A DNA stretch of 64,000 bases. Source: Nectonema munidae. Lineage: Eukaryota > Nematomorpha > Nectonematoida > Nectonematidae. How positions within the stretch are numbered: position 1 is the first letter of the stretch; each line of letters begins with the position of its first letter. A program made the translations under genes and the position numbers. Location of the stretch: positions 496,001 to 560,000 of the forward strand of contig JAUIRK010001028.1 in NCBI GenBank assembly GCA_030549495.1, in the 5' to 3' direction. Below the pieces are notes generated by a model. That model had not been told where the DNA came from, made no database searches, and saw nothing but the letters and a program-made list of their open reading frames with translations. Below, in pieces: positions 35,178 to 45,033 of the stretch.

Positions 35178-36221
35178 TGTTTTGGGTCCGTTTCTCTTCA
35201 GTCTGTATGTTACTCCGATTCTGAGATTTATTAAAAGTAAAGGATTCCAAGTCTTCGCATTTGCTGACGATATTTTTATTTTGAAAGAATTTGATTCCAA
35301 GTTTCAATATTCGACTTTAAAATGTATAGTTCCACATCTTTTACACGATCTTTCATCATTAATGATCAGCTTCAATCTAAAATTCAATAGAAAAAAAAAC
35401 AAGAGCGATAGTTTTCTCTTCATCTTCTCAAAATCAAGAGATCTTTTTTCCCAGCATACCTTTGCATGATGGCCTACATATACCCATTTGTGATAAAGTC
35501 AATGTACTTGGCGTCTCTTTAGATAAAAATATGGTGTTTGATCAACTGGTCTCTGATCTCTTAAAAAGTGGATATGCTTTTTTGAAAAACCTATCGAAAA
35601 TTGCCAAACCTCTTACCCGAAATAATGTTAAAGTTTTACTGAACTCCTATGTTATTAATAAACTTGATTATTGCAATTCTCTGCTCTTCGGAATGTATGA
35701 TTATCAAATTAAAAAGTTACAAGTATTTCAAAATACTTGTGCTAGAGTAATCTTAAAGATTCCTCGAAGACAAAGAGTTTCAAATGAACTCGAAAATTTA
35801 CATTGGCTTACCATTAGAAGAAGAATAGATTTTAAAGTTTTGGTCCAAACTTTCAAATGCTTACATTTTCGTATACCTTTTTATTTGGCTCAAAAGATCT
35901 CTTTAAATTCAAGCATGCGATTGAAGACTTCTTTTACTGGCAATGGAAGAACTGTTATGAGTGCAGAAAAACTCTGGAATGGTTTACCTTTATACTTGAG
36001 AAGTATTGATGATTTAAATACTTTTAAGAAAAGCTTGAAAACTTACCTATTTTCTTCAGAAATCATATCAAACAGAATTTAAAATTTCCTTCTATTTTTT
36101 TTTCTTGTATTCATATTTACTTTGTGTTTGCATGTTTCTTAGATTATTATGGAATGTGTGTAGCGAGACTGTACAGTCTATAAATTAGCAGTAGTTTCGC
36201 TCTAAACAAATCTTTCATTCA
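35178..36221 (+). mobile_element. Non-LTR retrotransposon (CR1/L2-like), copy 2, 5'-truncated
   Basis: Begins inside the RT at VLGPFLFSLYVTPIL, continues with FAFADDIFIL (FADD box) to 35469, then shifts frame to 35462-36082: LGVSLDKNMVFDQLV, YVINKLDYCNSLLFGMYDYQ, FQNTCARVILKIPRRQRVSN, HWLTIRRRIDFKVLVQTFKC. One frame change separates the halves. The protein aligns with copy 1 but clearly differs, so this is a related family, not the same source. The end, CTCTAAACAAATCTTTCATT, runs into (TTCA) and then (TCA)n. Confidence 0.85.
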
Positions 36222-36267
<46 letters not shown>

Positions 36268-36270
36268 ATC

Positions 36271-36312
<42 letters not shown>

Positions 36313-36442
36313 ACCTCATCATCATCATCATCATCGTAGTCTCTTGATTATCATCATCATCATGGTCTCTTGATCATCAGCATCATCATGGTCTCTTGAT
36401 CATCAGCATCATCATGGTCTCTTGATCATCAAAATCATCATC
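36222..36442. repeat. (TCA)n array after LINE copy 2
   Basis: TCA repeats, then three units of 'CATCATGGTCTCTTGATCAT'. Same sequence type as the two arrays upstream. Confidence 0.95.
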
Positions 36443-36674
36443 GTAATTAAACATGGCCTTGAAATGAATTTTATCCTTAGAGTAGAAATTTAAAATAGTA
36501 TGGGTTGTTAGACTCTGACTCCCACCACAGATTTCTACCAGATACAGACTCCTGTCTCTTCAAAATCTTTGACTCCTCCATTAAAACCCTTGAATCTGCG
36601 ACCCTAGTTTAATTTCTTTTTCCTATTTTTATTTTGACTATTTTCGTATTACTTCATAAAATAAAGGATACACA

Positions 36675-36990
36675 CTAAAGATGTATCGGATATGAAATTT
36701 TGTCTATCAGCGGATGCGAATGTGGATATCAAATTTGACATGATAGCGGATGCGCATGTCACAATTAATTTTTTTAGACGATGCGGATGCAATACTTGCT
36801 ATTCTAGCAGACGCAAGTTTTATACTTCTTAGAAATTTGGAGAGAAGATGTCAATGTATGTGTGTTATCACAAAGTCATACTTATCATAAAAACTTTGGA
36901 TAAAGTAAAAATTCAAAAATTCCGAAAAAAACTTTCCGTATATGGAAAAGAGAAAAATGTTTCAAAATTGTGGATGCGGATATCTGATAC
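36675..36990. mobile_element. Possible MITE, ends AAAGATGTATC
   Basis: Starts TAAAGATGTATCGGATATG and ends ATATCTGATACATCTCTTTTA, an inverted pair. The interior repeats 'GCGGATGCGxATGT'. The target duplication is not clear, so the boundaries are approximate. Confidence 0.5.
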
Positions 36991-37205
36991 ATCTCTTTTA
37001 CGCACACACACACACACCCAATAGATTTTTCAATAAAATATTCTTTGCATAATCAATAAATTTTTGACTACTTACAAGAAAGGATTGCAAAGCTTTCACA
37101 AGTAAGAATAACAAGAAAATACAATTTATATTCAGATTCAGAAAGGATTGACATTTCACCGAAACCACTAAAAAATCTTTTTCGGGTTGCGTCTTTTCAC
37201 TTTAA

Positions 37206-37335
37206 CCCATTTACGACCAATGTTCCTATTTTGAAACATAAGTAATTTCATCTTCGTCTGCTTTTTTCAATGACTTTGAATATAAATCGTCTGTGTTTTT
37301 TTAGATATCGTCTGCTTTGCTTGGTCTTAAATGGG
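37206..37335. mobile_element. TTAA MITE, subfamily D, third copy
   Basis: 130 bp with TTAA at 37202-37205 and 37336-37339. Nearly the same as 7142-7271 and in the same orientation, with the palindrome slightly decayed (ATGTTCCTATTTTGAAACAT). Confidence 0.9.
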
Positions 37336-37635
37336 TTAAACTTCCATTTTCAAGAAAAATTTTACGAGTGTGTAGTGCGCTCAAAATCTTATTTTCTTTC
37401 AACTTTACGCATTGATTTTTCTTGATTTTACCGCTTTGAGATATAATGGATCACTAGTGACACATTATATACACAACATATATATTTTGAAAAAAATTTT
37501 TTTTAAGTTAATATTTTATTGTTGATGAACATAAAAAACTGTTCTGTTAAAAAGATTATTATTTAGCATCTAAAGTTTTTTGATATCAAATACAATAATA
37601 AGTTCTATAAAAAAGACATGCCTAAGTTTGATTAA

Positions 37636-37785
37636 CCCATTTAAGGCCAAGCAAAGCAGACGATATCTAAAAAACGCAGACGATATCTAAAAAAACGCAG
37701 ACGATTTATATTCAAAGTCATTGAAAAAAGCAGACGAAGATGAAATTACTTATGTTCCAAAATAGGAACATTGGCCGTAAATGGG
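37636..37785. mobile_element. TTAA MITE, subfamily D, fourth copy
   Basis: 150 bp; left TTAA at 37632-37635, right flank TTAT. Opposite orientation to 37206. It is 20 bp longer because CGCAGACGATATCTAAAAAA is present in tandem. The palindrome ATGTTCC-AAAATA-GGAACAT is at 37752-37771. Confidence 0.9.
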
Positions 37786-38715
37786 TTATTTTACACAAGG
37801 GCTTATAAAAATACTAAACAGTTGGTGAACAAAATTGCAAGCTCTAAGTAAAAAAACATTATTTTGTCTACACCATCCTATATTCACATATGTTTAAATC
37901 AGGGGCGCACATCCTCAAAGCTTAAAAAATATACTTAAAATAAAAATTTTCAAAAAATATTTTACATACATATTGAAAGCCACATTTCAAAAATTCTACC
38001 TAAAAGTTCAAAAAATTTAACTTTGAAATTGCAGTTTTATTTCATAAAAACTATATGATTGGTTGAAATGTTTATGTAATATATAATAATAATAATAATA
38101 ATATTAATACTACCAATACTAGTTTTTGAAAATTTTTACTTGTTTGATTTGAAGAAAGAATTAAACTGTTTTTCAATATTTCTTTTTCATGATATATATA
38201 TATCATTAGAAATATTATCGTTTGCTACATACTCTAGAATAATTTATTTTTGCAAAAGTTTTAAAAAATTTTAATAAATGGACTTTACTTCGAAAAATTT
38301 GGTCTAAATTTTTGAAAAAATTACGGACCACCTTTTCAGTGAAGCATAATGTGAATATTTTAAAAAAAAAATAAAATGAAAATGGTATCATTGGAAAGGT
38401 ATACTCTTTGTGGTTAACATAGGCTAGGTTATACAAATAAATATATTTGTATTTTTCCAAAATTCGCTTTTATGTGAGGTCAGTCAACTTTTATCTAGTT
38501 TCAAAAAATACCAATAATTAACGTGATGAGTTTATATATTATTTCTTCAAAATTTTATATTCCCAAAGGTAGAATATGGTTTTTAACATTTTTAAATGTC
38601 ATAGTTAACTAAAACTGTCGAAAATTAATATTTATTTTTTACTTTTTATGGGTCAGTAGTACAGGTCAGTATAATATTTTTCTAATAAATTTTAAATTAT
38701 TTTTCAAGTGAAAAA
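37786..38715. other. AT-rich sequence; one CAGGGGCGCACATCC end at 37900
   Basis: 37900-37914 matches the complement of 42617-42631 over 15 of 15 bases and could be the partner end of a 4.7 kb element, but the 8 bp flanks (GTTTAAAT against ATTAAAAC) do not match convincingly. No gene is supported. Confidence 0.45.
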
Positions 38716-39231
38716 TGTCGATTAAATTTACGAGTTTTGTTGGATAATCGTAGTCTACTTTTGTTTAGATACAACCTTTCTAATTTTTAACGAAAGGCAT
38801 TCGTTATATTTATACCGACAGTGTGCGAAGAATAAATCACATTATTGATTGATTTTAGAGCATAATTATGCGAAGAAAGATTAAGACATGTTGCATTACG
38901 CGTTTGTGAGCGCAGTGAATTCTTATCTCACATACGCTTCACCACATCTTTAGCACGCGTGTGTGGTTTTGTCGATTGAATGTACGAGTTTTGTTGGATA
39001 ATAATCGTAGTCTACTTTTATTTAGTTTAGATACAACCTTTCTAATTTTTAACGAAGGGCATTCGTTATATTTATACCGACAGTGAGCGAAGAATAAATC
39101 ACATTATTGATTGATTTTAGAGCATAACTATGCGAAGAAAGATTAACACATGTTGCATTACGCGTTTGTGAGCGCAGTGAATTCTTATCTCGCATACGCT
39201 TCACCACATCTTTAGCACGCGTGTGTGGTTT
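38716..39231. repeat. Tandem duplication, about 255 bp unit
   Basis: Two units, 38716-38969 and 38970-39231, each from TGTCGATT to CACGCGTGTGTGGTTT. They differ by few substitutions and by small insertions (ATA, TTTAG). The second half of each unit is less AT-rich than the flanks (GCATTACGCGTTTGTGAGCG). It is not recognised as a known RNA gene. Confidence 0.8.
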
Positions 39232-39380
39232 ATTTTATCAGGCTAGTGTACGCTTAGTTTATTTGTAGTGTTCCTAGCTTAAATCTTAGTCAAATATTAA
39301 AACGCTTATAACTTTCACATTTCTCAACAAAATGCATCATGCGATATACCAAATTAAAGCATTTTTTATGGGCTTTCAAA

Positions 39381-39534
39381 AAATATTTATTCTTTTTAAA
39401 TATATCGTTGGCTCCCCTTACTTTTAAAATTGAAAGATAAACCTAGTCTTTAATAATTAATTTTTATCAAATTATGCACATACGAAACTAAAAGTAAGGG
39501 GAGCCAACGATATATTTAAAAAGAATAAATATTT
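39381..39534. mobile_element. MITE with 46 bp perfect inverted arms, copy 1
   Basis: 154 bp. The arms 39381-39426 and 39489-39534 are exact complements, containing CGTTGGCTCCCCTTACTTTT and its inverse. The loop is about 62 bp. An identical-length copy lies at 54097-54250. No target duplication was seen. Confidence 0.8.
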
Positions 39535-40320
39535 TTTGATTTGAACATTTTTCGATTCTTTGATTATTCGACAAATATAAAATTTAAAATCGTGCAAATT
39601 GCAAAGTATAGGTAATAACTTTTGTAACATCGTATGAGGTAGCAAAATATGAACAGAAAGTTTGATATTTTTTGATTTTTTAAAGAATATTTTTCGATTC
39701 TTTGATTACAGAATTTTATTTTGATTATTTGACAAATATAATATTTAAAATCGTGCAAATTGCAAAGTATAGGTAATAACTTTTGTAACATCGTATGAGG
39801 TAGCAAAATATGAACAGAAAGTTTGATATTTTTTGATTTTTTAAAGAATATTTTTCGATTCTTTGATTACAGAATTTTATTTTAATTATTTGATAAAATA
39901 TATTATTTAATATCGTGAAAAAATTAATAACTTATCTAACATCCTCTCCCCGAATGAGGTATATCAAATCTTACATCTAGCAAAATATGAACTGATAGGT
40001 TGGAGATGAATTATCGCGGTATACAGGTTGGAGATGAACCATCGTAGTATACAGATATAATGTATATAGGTAATAACTTATGTAGCATCGTCTCCCCGAA
40101 TGAGGTATATCAAATCTATCTAGCAGAATGTGAACAGAAAGTTGAACATTGTGTCCCTAGTTATTTGTACATGGAATAGAAACCATCGTAGTATACAGGT
40201 TGAAGATGAATCATCGTAGTATACAGGTTGGAGATGAATCATTGTAGTATATAGTTTGGAGATGAATCATCGTAGAATACAGGTTGGAGAAGAATCATCG
40301 TAATATACGGGTTGGAGATA
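39535..40320. repeat. Tandem arrays: about 156 bp and 28 bp units
   Basis: First part (to about 39900): units of about 156 bp with ATCGTGCAAATTGCAAAGTA and AATTTTATTTTGATTATTTG. Second part (40000-40320): a 28 bp unit, 'GATGAATCATCGTAGTATAC' followed by AGGTTGGA, in five or more copies with drift. The whole block is repeated at 54251-54895. Confidence 0.8.
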
Positions 40321-40929
40321 TTTATATAATTAAAAAAAATCATGAAAATCAAAAATTAGGGGGCATTTTTTCCTACTTTTTAATTGGGGCATTTTTTCTG
40401 GGGGCATTTTTACCTACAACCATCGAATATACACTAGTTTAAAAAATCCAAAATTGTTAGGGGGTGGAATAGGCTTTTCATTTGAAAAATGAAGTAGTCT
40501 ACTAGGCACATTACAGGAATTGATGAAAGGATATTTGATTCATAGAGAAAACAAATAACTGAAGGTTGGATAGTTTAATATGAGTGAATGTAGTCTAAAG
40601 GTAAAGAGTCTACTAGACACCCTGCGATGTTTATATGAAAAAATATGATTGATTCAGGGGCAAGAGTATAAAATGAAGTATAAAACAAAAAATTAAGATC
40701 GCATTATTTCATTTTACTCAGCATCATTCAAAAATAGTTTAAAAGCTAAATTGATACAAGCAACAAAAATCTACAAAAAGTAAAATAACTTTTAACATTA
40801 TGCAATGATTTTCCTTTTATAATAACTTTTAAGGAAAAAAAGTCTATCAAAAAAGTTATAGAGCTACAAAAAACTAAAAAAAATTTTAGAACATAACTTT
40901 TTGAAAACTAATTTGACGTATCCCCTACA

Positions 40930-41040
40930 GCATACTCTATGGGTGGCATGACAGGTTGGTTGAGATAATGGGCTCAGCACGGAAGCCTCTGGATTCGATA
41001 CCTCATCGATACGAATTTGTTCATAGTTTGACATAAGCGG
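40930..41040 (+). repeat. tRNA-like (SINE-type) segment, second copy
   Basis: Plus-strand GGGTGGCATGACAGGTTGGT, TGAGATAATGGGCTCAGCAC and GGATTCGATACC, the equivalent of 24735-24850. The B-box-like block has one change. Confidence 0.4.
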
Positions 41041-41432
41041 TAGATCAGTGCCTTGTCAATTAAAATACACCCGCTGTACCTTACCTTTTACTCAAAATTG
41101 AAAAATTTGCTACATAATTAACATAAGAGAGAAAGGAAACAAAATAAACTAATATAGCAATTTTCATTATTTTAAAATAGAACCGTCTGTTCTTAGAATA
41201 ATTTCAAAATAATAAGAGGCATAAAGAATTAGAGTTTATTTGATATTTTCAAGTTTTTATAAGCAGCAAAAGCCAACGTTTAAGTAGCTAGGGCAAATTG
41301 GCTCATAGGCTATTTGTTTCATCCATCTTTGCTTATTATGTCTAAAATTATTAAAAAATGTTATATTCTTGTTTATTTTATCTCTATTAAATTATTTCAA
41401 ATTAATCATTTTATCTCTAAATTTTTTTAAAT

Positions 41433-41652
41433 TGTCCATGAGACAAAATGTATTATGAAAATAACGGGGCGAATTGTCCATGAAACAAAATGTTTATGAA
41501 AATAATGGGGCGAATTGTCCATGGGACGAACTGTCTTATGAAAATAATGGGGCGAATTGTCCATGGGACGAACTGTCTTATGAAAATAATGAGGCGAATT
41601 TGTCCATGGGACGAACTGTCTTATGAAAATAATGAGGCAAAATGTCCGAGGA
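41433..41652. repeat. Minisatellite, 42 bp unit, about five copies
   Basis: The unit contains GAATTGTCCATGGGACGAAC, then TGTCTTATGAAAATAATGGG. The two central copies are near identical; the outer ones are degenerate. Confidence 0.85.
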
Positions 41653-42549
41653 CCAAACTAACATAATTTAACAATCGAACATTATAAAAAATATCTCTGC
41701 TCAAATATTAAGCAAATAGAGTATTCTTGCTTTTAAACTGAATAGATAGTCAAAAAATTCACTCCTAGATAACTATTGAAAAAAATTTCTTGACTTGAAA
41801 AAATTAAAGTTTTCAAATGTTACAAAATGTAACAAACGTAGTGATAAAGATTATGACTTTTGTTAAAAAAAATTCTTAGCGCGAGTCTAACAATATTCAT
41901 TGATATAAAATTGTAACGATTGAAAACTATTTTAATTTAACTCTAAATGCTAATTAGACAGAAGCAGTGGTGTAGCCAAAAAAAGTTGATAGAAGGGGCA
42001 AAATTTAAAAACAAAAAACTTGCACAACATTATTTATATTTTCTTGATCCTTTCATTGGAGAAATTTTCAAAAACTGATATCGCATAAGATGCATGGGGG
42101 CACCATGAGGTACATAGGAGAGTGGGCACGGCCCCTCATGTCCAGCCTAGCTACGTCACTGGGGAGAAGAGAGCTGAATGAGATAGGAGAGATTAACAAG
42201 AGAAGAGGGCTTGAATGAAAGAAGAGAGCGAATGAGAGCTTGAGTGAATGATTGAGTTTTAGCAGAGAAAGCGGAAGAGAAAAACAGAAGAGATAGAAAG
42301 AGAAATAGAATCATTGTGACAGAAGATGAGAAAATAGTGGATCATCAACATGTGTTTGCTCTGTGACCTGTGTGCATATTGAAGCAATGGATTATTATTA
42401 TATAGCTCTCACGCATCGTCTGTAAAATATGTTCGATAGGAATTTCAGAGCAGCTTGGCATGATGTTTGATTGACTCGAAAGTCTGCATTCCTTCTATGC
42501 GATTATCATACATGTTTTATAAACAAGCAGCAACTCTTACTTATAGAAA

Positions 42550-42580
<31 letters not shown>

Positions 42581-42631
42581 CGAACCCTGGGGGAGGGGGC
42601 GTCGCCCCCCCCCCCCGGATGTGCGCCCCTG

Positions 42632-43499
42632 ATTAAAACAATCATATCACTAAAAGCTACTTCATTTTTTAAAAGCAATTGCAATAACTTTTTTTTAATT
42701 CAAAAGAAATTTATAAACTCATATCCAGTAGCTATGAAAAATTTCCATTCATTTGATTAATAGATTTTAGACATATTTTATTCCAAAACTTTGAAAGACC
42801 AACATTTATTGAGTGAAAGGCATTTTGACCTGATTATCTGAATCGCGGAAACAAATTTAAAATGCATAACGCTTTAAAAAGCATTTGAAAAAAGTCGGAC
42901 ATAGGATATTCGGTTTTAGTAGCACTGACAGGTTCAGGCCTAATCAAGATAGACAGAAAAACTATTTTGGTTATAGATAGCAAAACCGAATTACCACATC
43001 ACAATGTATTGGGAAGTTATATCAATCAAAAAGTAAAAAATGAAGAAATAGAAATAGAAAGAGCATATTTATGAGCAAAGGGTAAAAGCGCGCTATTGGG
43101 AAATTATGGATAGCAACTTTTGAAGTATCTAAACATTCTAGAAATTCCCTGTCCGATTTGGCTGACTTCTTCGTGATTTCAAGGTTGGCTGGGGAACGCT
43201 GTTTCTTTTAATCAAAAAAACTTAGATTAATTATTAATTTATAAAAATAGTTGTTTTGGGGGGAAATTTGGTTTATATATTGACACAAAAAGCAAAATTT
43301 ATTGGTTGTTAACCTTTGAATCTAAATAAAACAAACAAAAAAATACTGATTGTTTGGATTTTTTTATGAAAAAAAAAAAAAATTTTTTTTGATGGAAAAC
43401 GTTCGGATATTTTATTTTTTTAAATATGTTTTTATTCATAATAAATCTATGTATTTTGAATAAATTGTGTAGTTAAAAGTGATTTGGGGTAAAAGTTAG
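42632..43499. other. AT-rich sequence without a recognised gene
   Basis: No supported feature beyond A and T runs near 43370-43390. Confidence 0.4.
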
Positions 43500-44090
43500 A
43501 CTATGTTCCATATAAGGAACATTGGGATTCATCCATATATTTTTCCAATGTTACTCTTTTTTGTTTATGTAAAAATAAAACAAAAATATTTACAAATTTA
43601 TTTTTGATGATAAATTTGAAAACATTCTTTCCCTCTCTCTCTGCGCGTAAACGCAAATTACATTTTTGCATATAAAAAGAGGCATACGATTTTTTGCCTT
43701 TTATATTTGGTGGATATGACTGTAATAATAATCTATCCAACAAATCCACTCCTCCCATGCCTCTATTATAGGAATATATCAAGTGAGGTTGAGCTACTTC
43801 CTCTTCACCACCTTTTTTACTCGTCTTTTGACTTTATGAACAGGTTAGCGCATTTGCCAATTACTTGCAATACAGCAAACAGAATTATCCTGCCATTTTG
43901 CAGTATAAACTTTGACAATGTAACAAAAATGAAAAGATCCTCTTTCTTTTGTTAAAATTCTGTTTGTTACGAGAAAATTTTTTCTAATTGTTCCACAGGC
44001 ACGGATGTTCATATCAGCTAATTGAGAAAAAAGGAAAAACTAGAAAAAAAGTTATCAAAGTACATTTCATGGCATTTAAAACTTGAAAAA
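43500..44090 (-). pseudogene. piggyBac transposase C-terminal relic
   Basis: On the minus strand it reads ADMNIRACGTIRKNFLVTNR near 44020-43960, a decayed middle with DNSVCCIASNW near 43890, and YNRGMGGVDLLDRLLLQSYP with NIKGKKSYASFYMQKCNLRL (43780-43660). 'GMGGVDLLDRL' is the hallmark late catalytic segment of piggyBac transposases and includes the third Asp. The N-terminal half is missing and frames change. Confidence 0.75.
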
Positions 44091-45033
44091 GACTTCACAA
44101 CATCCATCATTTTTAAAACAACGCGTGAACCAAGTGGCTGCGAAGATTTATTCATTTCTTAACCTTGATAAATTTGTAAATAATATGAAATATCCATCAC
44201 TACTACTGCATAAACACCATATTTTATAGCCAAACCGTATTGGCTTTCCTTCCTTTTATGAACATCTTTGCACTGTGACGATAAACCCACCGAGACAAAT
44301 CAGTGAGGTGTTTTTTTAAAAAAATGTTTTATGCATGAAATATAAAAACAATGTATGAAACACATGTTGTGTATGCGGCATATGCCTAGATTGCTTTTCT
44401 CACTATTGTCTAATTTAGCAGCTGTTGAACGTGTGCAATCAATGATCTTTTACTTAGCCTTGAATTCTACGATATAGTATAGTAAATAAAAACTGAAAAG
44501 CAAGAAATACAACGGTACATGATGATGATTTATCGATTTTTATATTCAAGTGATAAAAACCATATGTTGGCCTATTTTATTGACAGCTTCTAAATGTTAT
44601 TTCATTGGGGTTGATAGAATCTTCATGTAATTTTCATATAAAGTAATTATTTTTGTGAGGAATGATAATGTTCTTCGTTTTGATTGGTTTACAGTCAATT
44701 CGCACAAAACGACTCACCGCCTTGTAATACCAACTCTCAAATTAAATGGACAAATCAACTAGCCAGCTAACTAATTAAGTGTACATAGCATGAAATATTT
44801 TTATTTTTTCAAAGAAAATAATTAACCAAATTTTTTTGAATGAGGCCGTTTTGGCCAAAAAAATATGGTCATTTTGGGAGTTGGGTCGTTTTGACCAGAC
44901 CCCAAAAACATACTAAAATGACATTGAGGTCGTCTTACTTGGAAGCTTTTAGTTCTCAATCCCAACACAACTGCACAGATTTTATCAAGTCAAATTACCT
45001 GGTTTGTAACTCAGATTGCATCAACCTTCTAGC
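44091..45033. other. No gene recognised
   Basis: Near 44843-44920 a patch of 'GGCCGTTTTGGCCAAAAAAA' resembles the ends of the MITE at 59223. Otherwise nothing is supported. Confidence 0.4.

Larger units (their letters stand above)
40425..42631. repeat. Inverted-repeat block X, right copy
   Basis: Matches 23224-25830 in reverse. It ends at 42631 in GGATGTGCGCCCCTG beside long G and C runs (42554-42616). It includes a tRNA-like block (40930-41040), a 42 bp minisatellite (41433-41652) absent from the left copy, and the purine-rich GAGAGAAGAG region near 42160-42310. Confidence 0.7.

Noticed and set aside
37900-42631. A single 4.7 kb element bounded by the two CAGGGGCGCACATCC ends
   Set aside because: The 15 bp ends match perfectly, but the flanking 8 bp do not agree and the left mirror copy has no matching far end, so the pairing is unproven.
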